A DNA stretch of 51,535 nt from Candidatus Nitrosopumilus sp. (GTDB lineage: Archaea > Thermoproteota > Nitrososphaeria > Nitrososphaerales > Nitrosopumilaceae): NCBI GenBank assembly GCA_029263475.1, contig JAJCXK010000027.1, forward strand, positions 1 to 51,535, written 5' to 3'. Shown in pieces: positions 34,223-42,539 of this stretch. Numbering within the stretch: the stretch's first letter is position 1; each line of letters starts with the position of its first letter. A model generated the notes under the pieces. That model was not told the origin of the DNA and searched no databases. It was given only the letters and a program-made list of their open reading frames with translations. Made by a program: the position numbers and the translations under genes.

Positions 34223-35345
34223 ACTAAATTTCATCGATTCAGAGTTACAGAAAATTAAACATAACAACTTGTACAGAAAACTGAGGTATGGAACCACCAA
34301 CGGCGCGCACATTATCATTGACAAAAAAAAACTCATCAACTTGTGCTCAAATGACTACCTTGGCATAACTGCAGATAAAATCAAAATCAAGCAACTGCAA
34401 TCAAGCTCAAGGCTGGTTTCGGGCAATGACGAATCATACAGAAAGCTTGAAGACAAGCTTGCAAGACACAAGTCGCATCAAAGCAGCCTGATCTATCCAA
34501 CAGGATACATGGCAAACCTCGGAGCAATATCGGCCATTGCAAAAAAGGGAGACATCATTCTAAGTGACGAGTTTAATCATGCAAGCATTATCGAAGCCTG
34601 TAAGCTATCAGATGCCAGAGTTTCAATCTACAAACACAACGACATGGAAGACCTGAGTAAAAAATTAAAGCAGAAAGGGAAAAACAAGTTCGTAATCACA
34701 GAAGGGATATTCAGCATGGACGGCGACATGTCATTGTTAAAGCAGATTACAGAGATTTCAGAAAAATCAAAAGCCATCACAATAGTTGATGACGCACATG
34801 GCGACTTTGCGATAGGAAACGACGGTAAAGGAACGCCGAATCATCTGAGAGTCTCAAAGAGAATTGATTTGTACATCAGCAGTTTAAGCAAGGGGCTGGG
34901 ATCATTTGGCGGATACGTCGCATCACAAAACAACGTGATTGACCTGTGCATAAACAAGTCAAAGTCATTTATCTACACTTCTGCACTGCCTTCCATATTG
35001 GTGGATTACTCAACAAAGCGATTCGAATCAGACAGGGAAAAACAAAAGAAAAAACTGGAAAGAAATACAAAATTAATCTCAAAAGGACTCAGACAGATGG
35101 GATACAAGACAAACTCCAACACACACATTATTCCCATAATCATAGGGGATGCAAAACTTGCAATGGATTTTGGAAAGTTCTTGTTTGATAACGGAGTGTT
35201 CGCGCAGCCAATTAGATATCCAACGGTTCCAATAAACCAGGCAAGGCTCAGACTTTCAGTTACGGCATGGCTGTCAGTTCAGGATATTGAAAAATCACTA
35301 GAGGTATTTGAAAAAGTATACAGAAAATTTGCAGTTAACGCATAG
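34206..35345 (+). CDS. bioF: 8-amino-7-oxononanoate synthase
   Basis: A 379-aa alpha-oxoamine synthase that condenses pimeloyl-CoA (or pimeloyl-ACP) with alanine to KAPA. NDYLGITAD, the SSRLVSGND substrate loop, VDDAHGDFAIG, and the PLP lysine about K229 in ISSLSKGLGSFGG are diagnostic. TTG start inside the end of bioB, so translation is coupled. No gene for making the pimeloyl thioester is visible nearby. Confidence 0.93.
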   Translation: MASKHKLNFIDSELQKIKHNNLYRKLRYGTTNGAHIIIDKKKLINLCSNDYLGITADKIKIKQLQSSSRLVSGNDESYRKLEDKLARHKSHQSSLIYPTGYMANLGAISAIAKKGDIILSDEFNHASIIEACKLSDARVSIYKHNDMEDLSKKLKQKGKNKFVITEGIFSMDGDMSLLKQITEISEKSKAITIVDDAHGDFAIGNDGKGTPNHLRVSKRIDLYISSLSKGLGSFGGYVASQNNVIDLCINKSKSFIYTSALPSILVDYSTKRFESDREKQKKKLERNTKLISKGLRQMGYKTNSNTHIIPIIIGDAKLAMDFGKFLFDNGVFAQPIRYPTVPINQARLRLSVTAWLSVQDIEKSLEVFEKVYRKFAVNA

Positions 35346-35439
35346 CATCAAAGCCACCAATGGCAGGTGAGCCAATGATCACCGAAAGAGTAACTGCAAT
35401 TCCCAAAACTATCCCGACAATGATAAACCGCTTATTCAT
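35335..35439 (-). CDS. 34-aa single-pass membrane miniprotein
   Basis: ATG at 35439: MNKRFIIVGIVLGIAVTLSV, then IIGSPAIGGFDAMR. A positively charged start followed by about 20 hydrophobic residues gives one TM helix. Its stop lies inside the end of bioF on the other strand (11-nt overlap). Confidence 0.5.
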   Translation of the reverse strand: MNKRFIIVGIVLGIAVTLSVIIGSPAIGGFDAMR

Positions 35440-35525
35440 ACCCAAAGTACTCACGACCCAGTTAAAAATGGATTGCGAAACATTGGGGACAGATATGGAA
35501 GAATGTTTTAAAGGAAAAATCAAGA

Positions 35526-36272
35526 ATGAACTTCATGGCAGACGTTACGATTCTTGTAGCATTACTTGCAGGTCTTAGCTCTTTTGTAGCCCCATGTATC
35601 CTGCCGATGATTCCTGCTTTTCTTGCATACATATCAGGAACAACGGTTACAGAACTAAGATCCAAAAACGGTTCATCGTCAGTTCTGTCAGTAAACAGAC
35701 TAAACATTATTCTAAACACCATATTTTTCGTATTGGGATTCTCAGTGGTATTCTCGGTCTTGGGCGTACTGATAAACAGCGTACTGTCAAATGCAGCAGG
35801 CGAGTTCACGGAGAGCCTTAACTTTGTTGGCGGAACAATCATCGTAGCCTTTGGAATATTCTTGTTACTGTCCACAAAGATTCGCGCGCTAAATGTGGAG
35901 AAAAAGTTCTTTCCAAAGAAGTCAAAGTCAAGCTATCCCATGTCATTTGTGTTCGGACTTGCGTTTGCGGTAGGATGGACGCCATGCGTCGGACCGATAT
36001 TGGGAACCATACTTACGCTGGCTGCAACCGCGCCGTCAGTCTCATTTAGCCTGCTTCTTGCATATTCTCTGGGATTGGGAATTCCGTTTGTTCTGATGGG
36101 AGTGTTCTTTTCAAGGGCAACCAGAATCATCCGTTCAATGTCCAAGCACCTGAAATACTATAACGTGATACTGGGAGGATTCATCATCGTCTTGGGAATA
36201 CTGGTGTTTACCAATCAGCTTGCTTATATTGCGAACTTTCCGCTTCTAAACGAACTGGTGCTACTAGGGTGA
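35526..36272 (+). CDS. ccdA: CcdA-type transmembrane electron carrier
   Basis: A 248-aa protein with six TM helices. The paired redox cysteines sit in SFVAPCILPMIPAF and GWTPCVGPILG. CcdA/DsbD-gamma proteins pass electrons from cytosolic thioredoxin across the membrane to extracytoplasmic thiol proteins, as needed in cytochrome c maturation. The next gene encodes a membrane-anchored thioredoxin, its likely partner, 4 nt downstream. Confidence 0.92.
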   Translation: MNFMADVTILVALLAGLSSFVAPCILPMIPAFLAYISGTTVTELRSKNGSSSVLSVNRLNIILNTIFFVLGFSVVFSVLGVLINSVLSNAAGEFTESLNFVGGTIIVAFGIFLLLSTKIRALNVEKKFFPKKSKSSYPMSFVFGLAFAVGWTPCVGPILGTILTLAATAPSVSFSLLLAYSLGLGIPFVLMGVFFSRATRIIRSMSKHLKYYNVILGGFIIVLGILVFTNQLAYIANFPLLNELVLLG

Positions 36273-36276
36273 TTTT

Positions 36277-37386
36277 ATGAAGTCAGAGATTAAGACAGGG
36301 CTAATTTTCGGTATCGTGATTGTCGCAGGAATTGGAATTCTTGGCATGTTCTTTACATCCCTAGATGAGGCAAATCCTACAGATGCACTTACCCAATTTG
36401 ATTCGCTTTCAAAGATTGACAAGTCAGGATTCAAGAAAGCCCCAGACCTTGTAGGGATTGCACATCATCTCAACACCACACCTGAGGATCTGACGGAAAT
36501 GATCAAGGGTAAAGTGGTACTGTATGACATATGGACATACAGCTGCATCAACTGCATCAGAACGCTGCCATACATTACGGCATGGGATGACAAATATGCA
36601 GAGCAGGGATTACTGATAATAGGAATCCATTCTCCGGAATTTGAATTCGAGAAGGATCCTGAAAATGTAAAGATGGCAATAAGCAAGCATGGCATCAACT
36701 ATCCGGTAGTAATGGACAATGACATGGAGACATGGAAGGCATTTGAAAACAACTACTGGCCAAGAAAATACATTGCAGATCACGAGGGATACATCCGGTA
36801 TGATCATATCGGAGAAGGCGATTATCAAAAGACCGAAAAGGTCATCCAGCATCTTTTGGAGGAAAGGGCAGCATCTACCGGAATTGAGATGAAATCAAAT
36901 TATTCCCTCGTAGACATTGAAGAGTTTGAGCATTCGATGTTCAGGACTCCCGAGCTATACTTTGGCTATCACTTTGCACAAAACAGAAACCAGCTTGGAA
37001 GCGAGGAAGGATTCCAGCCAAGTAAAACCGTGTCATATTCAGTGCCAGAAGACATCGACTTGCACAAGTTCTACCTTACCGGAGACTGGAGAAACTATGA
37101 TGACAGCATGGAGCTGATATCCGAAACTGGAAGTATCAAGCTGCTATACAATGCAAAAGAGGTAAACATTGTGACAGAAAACACTGCGGAGCTGCAGATA
37201 CTTTTGGACGGTGAGGCACTACCATCAAAATATTCCGGAACTGATATCGCAGAAGGCAGCAGCATTTTGCAGGTCACTGAAGCAGGTCTCTATAACATAG
37301 TCAACAGCGAGAGCAGCTCATCACACGTGATGGAAATCAAGGTAAAGGGAGACGGCTTTCAGATATTCACGTTCACGTTTGGATAG
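36277..37386 (+). CDS. DipZ-like membrane-anchored thioredoxin with C-terminal beta domain
   Basis: A 369-aa protein. TM anchor at about 7-27, then a TlpA/redoxin thioredoxin domain with WTYSCINC (C90, C93) and a GIHSPEFEFE loop, then a beta-rich C-terminal domain (about 240-369, TGDWRNYDDSMEL) like that of bacterial DipZ. In mycobacterial DipZ the CcdA, thioredoxin and carbohydrate-binding-like parts form one chain; here CcdA is a separate gene 4 nt upstream. Acts in extracytoplasmic disulfide reduction. Confidence 0.9.
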   Translation: MKSEIKTGLIFGIVIVAGIGILGMFFTSLDEANPTDALTQFDSLSKIDKSGFKKAPDLVGIAHHLNTTPEDLTEMIKGKVVLYDIWTYSCINCIRTLPYITAWDDKYAEQGLLIIGIHSPEFEFEKDPENVKMAISKHGINYPVVMDNDMETWKAFENNYWPRKYIADHEGYIRYDHIGEGDYQKTEKVIQHLLEERAASTGIEMKSNYSLVDIEEFEHSMFRTPELYFGYHFAQNRNQLGSEEGFQPSKTVSYSVPEDIDLHKFYLTGDWRNYDDSMELISETGSIKLLYNAKEVNIVTENTAELQILLDGEALPSKYSGTDIAEGSSILQVTEAGLYNIVNSESSSSHVMEIKVKGDGFQIFTFTFG

Positions 37387-37483
37387 CTTGTGTAACTGCT
37401 CCTATGTGTAACTCCGGTTACGGCACCAGCGGTGACAACTCTATTTAAAACAAAAAAATCAATCTAGTATAGGAAATCAAAGC

Positions 37484-38137
37484 ATGATCAGCAACTCTTG
37501 GAATAAAACAGAAGGAGAATCAATATCTCAAAAGGTAATCGGCAAAGTAAAGTCCGAGGAGCCAATCAAGAACAAGATTGACTATGCCCAGAAAAAATTA
37601 CAGTTTCAAATTTCAAAATTGGACAGTATCAACGAAAAATTGCAGAAAAAACACGATACAATATTTGAAAAGATCGTTAACGCTCAAAGAAATAACAAGC
37701 CAAGCTATGCCCAGGCATACGCAGGCGAACTGACACAGGTCAGAAAGATGAAGAATATGGTAGGCGGCGCAAAGCTGTCAATGGAGCAGGTAAAGATTAG
37801 ACTAGATACAGTATCAGAACTAGGTGACGTGGTGGTAACACTCAGCCCATGCATGTCAATAATCAAGGGACTCAGTCCATCACTTAGCGGAATAATGCCA
37901 GAGGCAAACGCGTCAATGCATGATCTCTCAGAGATTCTAGGTGATGTCATGGCAGGATCAACTGTAGGTGATGCGGATAATAACATGAACGTCAGTACCG
38001 TTGCAAGTGCAGATACATTGGCAATCCTCGAGGAAGCGCACAGTGTCATTGCAGGTCAGACACAATCAGCCATTCCAGACGTTCCGGACAATCTCAAACG
38101 TCAGATAGTCAATGGAAAATCAGACATATTCATCTAG
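37484..38137 (+). CDS. ESCRT-III / CdvB-family protein
   Basis: A 217-aa helical protein with the Snf7-like core: AQKKLQFQISKLDSINEKLQKKHDTIFEKIVNAQRNN, then GELTQVRKMKNMVGGAKLSMEQVKIRLDTVSELGDVVVTLSP and a C-terminal acidic region. CdvB proteins polymerise at membranes during archaeal cell division. No cdvA or cdvC (Vps4) gene is in the window, and a C-terminal winged helix is absent, so this is one of the paralogues rather than the operon copy. A TATA-like TCTATTTAAAAC lies about 30 nt upstream. Confidence 0.85.
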   Translation: MISNSWNKTEGESISQKVIGKVKSEEPIKNKIDYAQKKLQFQISKLDSINEKLQKKHDTIFEKIVNAQRNNKPSYAQAYAGELTQVRKMKNMVGGAKLSMEQVKIRLDTVSELGDVVVTLSPCMSIIKGLSPSLSGIMPEANASMHDLSEILGDVMAGSTVGDADNNMNVSTVASADTLAILEEAHSVIAGQTQSAIPDVPDNLKRQIVNGKSDIFI

Positions 38138-38379
38138 AAAGTTCAAAACTGCATAGTCAAATTAAAAAATTAATCATTTAGGTAATACAAAACAGTTTGA
38201 ACAAAAATTTTGGAATCTGATTTTTGTTTTTGTTGAAAAGTAAGCAGTTCCATACGCTCTTCATGCGTTGAGTTATGCATGAGTAAAATCTAATTTTTAT
38301 GCAATGTCATAATCATCTAGAAGAGGTTAGCGTTACACGTCAACTTTTTAAAATAACATTTTCATTTAGCAATACGCAG
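38138..38379. other. Intergenic gap after cdvB
   Basis: About 240 bp, AT-rich. No RNA gene, ORF or strong repeat is visible. Confidence 0.4.
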
Positions 38380-38988
38380 TTATTCACCACTTTTTAATAA
38401 TTGCGTTTCAAATCCTACTGATTTTTCAGGTTCTGAAGCATAAATTATATGATGATGAGTTTTCAAAAGTTCCTGAATCCAATCTTGACGTTTTGATTCT
38501 TCAATCTGTGAAATATCGTATTGGCACATATATGAAAAATTATTTTTCTTAAAATTTTCATGAAATAGTTTTTCTTGAATTAACTCTAATTGAATTCCTT
38601 CTTTTGATTTCACATTGGGTACAGTTCTACCTACAAACCTGTAAGGGGCTTTCATTCCTTTAGTAGATTCTTGTAATATGGCATTAAGATAATCAAGTGC
38701 ATCATTCTCATTTATATCCGATTTCTCAAGTGGATAAATGCGTAGCAAGTTTCTCTCTCTGTACCCTTTAACATCTAATCCCTCAGATGATAATTTTTCT
38801 TCAATTTTCTTGGGATCATCAAATGTAACATAAATACATGATTCACCTAGATCTAATCCAATCTGCAGATATTTTGCTATAGTCAAGTCCCCATATTTTG
38901 ATTGATCATATAATAAAACAAGATGATTGTTTCCTTGCAACTCCTCTAGAAACTTTATGGGTCTATAGCTGTGTTTTTCAGAACTCAT
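38380..38988 (-). CDS. MEDS-domain (DcmR-type) sensory protein
   Basis: A 202-aa protein of the MEDS family: HLVLLYDQSKYGDLTIAKYLQIGLDLGESCIYVTFDDP, then FENFKKNNFSYMCQYDISQI near the end. MEDS is a RecA/KaiC-like sensory domain found in methanogens and methylotrophs (DcmR). ATG at 38988 is preferred over 39006 because GAGGAGG lies about 6 nt before it. It overlaps the upstream HTH gene, forming a sensor/regulator operon. Ligand unknown. Confidence 0.78.
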   Translation of the reverse strand: MSSEKHSYRPIKFLEELQGNNHLVLLYDQSKYGDLTIAKYLQIGLDLGESCIYVTFDDPKKIEEKLSSEGLDVKGYRERNLLRIYPLEKSDINENDALDYLNAILQESTKGMKAPYRFVGRTVPNVKSKEGIQLELIQEKLFHENFKKNNFSYMCQYDISQIEESKRQDWIQELLKTHHHIIYASEPEKSVGFETQLLKSGE

Positions 38989-39280
38989 GAATTTCCTCCT
39001 CTTCATAGTTTAGATATTTAACCCCCATTTTATTTACAAATTCTCTAATTCGTTCGTAATCTTGTAAAAAATCCTTGCCTTTTTCAGTGACTAAAAGAGG
39101 TTTTTTCTCAATCATGCCTCTACTTTCTAGCTCTTCTAAATAACTAGAAAATTTATCATAGGCAAGGTTACTATGATACTGAACTCTTGTAGGTTTTGCA
39201 TCACCACTTGTTAATTCCTTTTTTATTCCATCAAGTATGTCATGATATATTTCCATTTTATTTCGCTTCGATTTTGGCAA
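38978..39280 (-). CDS. Winged-helix transcriptional regulator
   Basis: A 100-aa protein: RNKMEIYHDILDGIKKELTSGDAKPTRVQYHSNLAYDKFSSYLEELESRGMIE, a typical archaeal HTH_45-type wHTH, then TEKGKDFLQDYERI in the wing and a C-terminal dimer helix. It overlaps the MEDS gene by 11 nt, so it probably relays a MEDS signal to DNA. Divergent from the SDR gene. Confidence 0.82.
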   Translation of the reverse strand: MPKSKRNKMEIYHDILDGIKKELTSGDAKPTRVQYHSNLAYDKFSSYLEELESRGMIEKKPLLVTEKGKDFLQDYERIREFVNKMGVKYLNYEEEEIHEF

Positions 39281-39361
39281 TTATTGTTAGCAATCGTTTT
39301 GTAATTAATAAAACTCCCTTTGGGGCGTAAATGGTTTTTAAGCTAATGCAGTACACTATTC

Positions 39362-40111
39362 ATGAAAGCAATAATAATTGGCGGTTCAAGCGGTATTGGA
39401 AAAGAAACAGCTAAAATTCTTCTACAAAGAAATGTAGATGTTGTATTAGTTGCAAATAATTCCAAAAAACTTGCGAATGCCAAAAAAGAATTAGATGCTT
39501 ATGGCACAATTCATACAGAAAGTATCAATCTATATGATCAAAATCAAGTAAATAGATTTGTTGAAAAAATCAGAAATGATTCTCGACATATAGATTACTT
39601 GGTTAATGCTGCAGGTACCTTTAACCCTAAGCCATTTTTAGAGCACGACAAACAAGATTACGACAGTTATCTTGATTTGAACAAGAGTTTATTCTTTATT
39701 ACTCAAGCTGTATCTAAAAATATGAAGAACAATGGAGGCGGTTCCATTGTAAACATTGGTTCGATGTGGGGAAAACAGGCAGTTAAAGCAACTCCTTCAT
39801 CGGCATACTCGATGGCAAAAGCAGGATTATATTCCCTTACACAACATCTTGCAATGGAGCTAGCTGAGCATGAAATACGAGTAAATGCCGTATCACCAGC
39901 AGTGGTCGTTACTCCAATCTACAACCACTTCATTGAACCAGAAAAGATTAATGAAACGTTAGCATCATTTAACATGTTTCACCCTATAGGTAGAATAGGA
40001 AAACCAGAAGATGTTGCAACTGTGATTGATTACTTGCTTTCTGAGAAAGCGAGTTGGGTAACAGGTGTAACTTGGGACGTCGATGGAGGTGTTATGAGTG
40101 GAAGAAATTGA
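39362..40111 (+). CDS. Short-chain dehydrogenase/reductase
   Basis: A 249-aa [18 protein letters not shown](P) loop, NAAGTF strand, catalytic Ser in NIGSMWG (about S134), Tyr149 and Lys153 in SSAYSMAKA, and the C-terminal [10 protein letters not shown] classical SDR of the 3-oxoacyl-reductase type; substrate unknown. It lies between the HTH/MEDS pair and a second MEDS-like protein, so it may be the regulated enzyme. Confidence 0.88.
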   Translation: MKAIIIGGSSGIGKETAKILLQRNVDVVLVANNSKKLANAKKELDAYGTIHTESINLYDQNQVNRFVEKIRNDSRHIDYLVNAAGTFNPKPFLEHDKQDYDSYLDLNKSLFFITQAVSKNMKNNGGGSIVNIGSMWGKQAVKATPSSAYSMAKAGLYSLTQHLAMELAEHEIRVNAVSPAVVVTPIYNHFIEPEKINETLASFNMFHPIGRIGKPEDVATVIDYLLSEKASWVTGVTWDVDGGVMSGRN

Positions 40112-40147
40112 TTTTTTCAATCATATTTCCTCCTCCAAAAATGAGGT

Positions 40148-40723
40148 GTGCAGCAATTGAGTGTAGATTCTAAAATACTGGCAAATAACAAGTTCGAACT
40201 AGTAACTGTAAAAGAAGATGAAATTGTCGAATTTGTCAGAAACGTCCAAGGAACCGAACATGTTCTCTTTTTATGGACTGATAATAGCAAAAAGAACCAA
40301 TTTGTCTCTGAGTTATTCAACAAGGAATCCAGTAAAGGTAACAAGGGATTTGTTTCTCTTCAACCATATCCAGACAAAGAAGTTGAAAACACGGTATATG
40401 AACAGTTTTACAATAAACATGGAAAAGAGTTCATTCCAAAAGCAGTTGACAAGGTAACAATAGCAGTTGCAGCTAACAAGACTGATTCTGCTACAAGATA
40501 TGCCTTTGAAGATGACACGTGGCTAATGGATAGAGGCCAAGATAAGGAAGTTATAGAAACAGAAGAAAAATTAGGACCTACAGTTGATGAAAAATTGTCT
40601 CTCTTTTGTTTTAACAATGTGTCAAAACTTAACGAATCAAAACTAAACCGAATGATTCCTGCACACGGTTATGTCATAACGGACAAACCTTTGAGACTCT
40701 ACAAATTCAAGAATCTTAAATGA
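40148..40723 (+). CDS. Divergent MEDS-like sensory protein
   Basis: A 191-aa protein. EHVLFLWTDNSKKNQFVSELFNKES and LSLFCFNNVSKLNESKLNRMIPAHGYVIT follow the first and last conserved segments of the MEDS domain, but no KaiC-like P-loop is seen. GTG start; GAGGT lies directly before it. It follows the SDR gene by 36 nt. Probably a second ligand sensor in the same circuit. Confidence 0.55.
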   Translation: MQQLSVDSKILANNKFELVTVKEDEIVEFVRNVQGTEHVLFLWTDNSKKNQFVSELFNKESSKGNKGFVSLQPYPDKEVENTVYEQFYNKHGKEFIPKAVDKVTIAVAANKTDSATRYAFEDDTWLMDRGQDKEVIETEEKLGPTVDEKLSLFCFNNVSKLNESKLNRMIPAHGYVITDKPLRLYKFKNLK

Positions 40724-40792
40724 TGAAAAGGCAAAATAAAAAAAGATTCCCACATAATAAAAAAGGTAATTCCTAGAATTCTAGATCAATCA

Positions 40793-40890
40793 GTTCCACG
40801 TGGGTACTAAATTTACTCCCTAAACCATATCCCCGTGCATAATGTGCTGGGGATATAGTTAAGGTGATGGTTTATGCACCCACGTGGAAC
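40793..40890. repeat. 98-bp nested inverted repeat
   Basis: Outer arms GTTCCACGTGGGT (40793-40805) and ACCCACGTGGAAC (40878-40890) are a perfect 13-bp pair, each containing CCACGTGG. Inside them TAAACCAT/ATGGTTTA (8 bp) and ATCCCC/GGGGAT (6 bp) nest in order around a 14-nt loop. Could be a structured RNA, a protein-binding cruciform or a small mobile remnant. Not within a gene. Confidence 0.75.
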
Positions 40891-41356
40891 TTGGAATAAA
40901 TGTAAAGAATTTGTCTAGGATCTTGTTAGGGAAGGTTTACAGTAGCATCATGACAGTAAATCAACATTGATTTCAATACCATACATTTTAGAATCTAATT
41001 TACTTTTCAATTGTAAACGTTTCACTTTATTTAACACAAAGAAATTTTGCCAAATGTAAAGATGTCAAACTAAGTATGTCGCTTCGTAATATCAAATAAT
41101 GCAGCAAAATCAAACATGTGAAACCATGTATGAAAAACGTAAAAATGTTTGCAGGAAGGTGATAATGGAATAGAACATACCGCCCCTCTTCCAAGTTTTT
41201 ATAATTTTACTAAATACTAATTTATTTTTACAATGTTTGTATTGACGATAATTTTATGTGCAAGATTCAAAATTTAAAGATTGAAAGTTATTTAGATTTT
41301 TTAAAAAGTATGACTGACAAATATTGAGTGAAACTTCACCGTTCAAATTTCAGAAT
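40891..41356. other. Gene-free region downstream of the inverted repeat
   Basis: About 465 bp, strongly AT-rich, without a convincing ORF. TTTTCAATTGTAAA at 41004-41017 is one base from the 42-49 kb palindrome. It could hold a small RNA, but nothing in the sequence proves one. Confidence 0.4.
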
Positions 41357-42055
41357 CTATTTCAGACGGTCTTCGTATGTTATTACCACTGATTTGTCTT
41401 TAAGATGCTCGATGATGTCCAATGCTATTTTCTGTTGTTTTTCTTGCAGCAGAGTTGTCTTTAACTGAGATGATATGTCCTCAAAAACTGTACTGTTTCC
41501 CATTTGTGCCATTATTACGTCCTTGTTGTCCTCAAAGACTTTTTTTGCTTCCTCGTCACTAACTTGAAGTTCCGTCTTTGAAATTTCATCATCCAGCATC
41601 TTGTTAATGATCAGCTCTTCGCGGTACATTTTCAGGGTTTGATCATACGTGGTTCCGATCTCTTCGAGTTTTTCTTCAAACTGCTCTTGTGATAATCCGC
41701 TTTGGACATACATTGAGGTTATTTCGTCTTCCACCTCCGTCATAGTCATTGTAATGTTACGTGCCTGTGCCTCTTCAAGCAGCAAAATTTTTGCAATCAT
41801 TCTTTCCAGTGCGGTTACATTATCTGTCATTTGACCTTGTGAAGTCTCCATGTCGACTGCGTCTTGTACGTCCTCCAGCCTAATCTCCTGCCCGTTTACC
41901 TCTGCAACAATTGGATTGTCATTGTTTTGTGAATTGGTAAAGTTTGTTTCATCTGGCATCATATCTGATGGCATTAACAAAAATAATGAAATGACAATTA
42001 CAGATATGGCGGTTACAGATGCGATGCCCGCTGCTAATTTTTTATTAAAATTCAA
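41357..42055 (-). CDS. SurA-N-domain foldase-like exported protein
   Basis: A 232-aa protein. N-terminal hydrophobic anchor (about 7-27), then IVAEVNGQEIRLEDVQDAVDMETSQG, the SurA/PrsA N-terminal helical domain, followed by long helices and a terminal region (TTLLQEKQQKIALDIIEHLKDKSVVITYED). No parvulin PPIase domain is present, so it is a chaperone-type rather than isomerase protein. TTG start. A TTTACA-N2-TGTAAA palindrome lies 40 nt upstream. Confidence 0.8.
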   Translation of the reverse strand: MNFNKKLAAGIASVTAISVIVISLFLLMPSDMMPDETNFTNSQNNDNPIVAEVNGQEIRLEDVQDAVDMETSQGQMTDNVTALERMIAKILLLEEAQARNITMTMTEVEDEITSMYVQSGLSQEQFEEKLEEIGTTYDQTLKMYREELIINKMLDDEISKTELQVSDEEAKKVFEDNKDVIMAQMGNSTVFEDISSQLKTTLLQEKQQKIALDIIEHLKDKSVVITYEDRLK

Positions 42056-42094
42056 TTACAAACTGTGCATATCACGGATATTAATTTGATACAC

Positions 42095-42108
42095 TTTACA
42101 CATGTAAA
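42095..42108 (-). promoter_or_regulatory. Palindromic operator TTTACA-CA-TGTAAA
   Basis: Perfect 6-bp arms with a 2-nt centre. It sits upstream of the SurA-N gene; a TATA-like TTAATAT follows on the minus strand. Confidence 0.7.
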
Positions 42109-42128
42109 ATTAATTTTATCTCTTCATC

Positions 42129-42365
42129 TTAATGCTCATCATCAAACCAACTTTGCTTTTCTTCTTCACTGCCATATTGATTGTATGCATCATCCAAACA
42201 ATTCTCTAAATCACGACCAGATGAACCCATGTTGTCAACATCATTAGTACATGCATCAATTGCATTTTGCAATCCTTCTGAATCCGAAAACTCTTGGCCA
42301 AAAACTGCCCACAATATTACAACCAACGCTATTGCTGCAACGATTATCACTCCTTTAAAGAACAT
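42129..42365 (-). CDS. Small exported protein with a Cys pair
   Basis: A 78-aa protein with N-terminal TM/signal anchor FFKGVIIVAAIALVVILWAVF, then an acidic extracytoplasmic part with two cysteines (DACTNDVDN and LENCLDD) that could form a disulfide or bind metal. Lies upstream of the SurA-N gene on the same strand. Function unknown. Confidence 0.65.
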   Translation of the reverse strand: MFFKGVIIVAAIALVVILWAVFGQEFSDSEGLQNAIDACTNDVDNMGSSGRDLENCLDDAYNQYGSEEEKQSWFDDEH

Positions 42366-42539
42366 ATTTTATCACTTTTCAAATTATCTTCTCTTCCAGG
42401 TTATTTTACAGTAACTGATGGATTGTTTCATTTCCTGTCCTCACTTCAAGAACCTTTGTACTAACTCCTAATTCAAAAATAGAAAGTGCACCTATGTGGA
42501 ACTTGATTTAAAATAAAAAGAAAAAAAGAAATGATTTGT

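Noticed and set aside
40793..40890. Insertion sequence or MITE with terminal repeats
   Set aside because: No transposase, no target-site duplication and only one full copy in the window; kept as a structured repeat instead.
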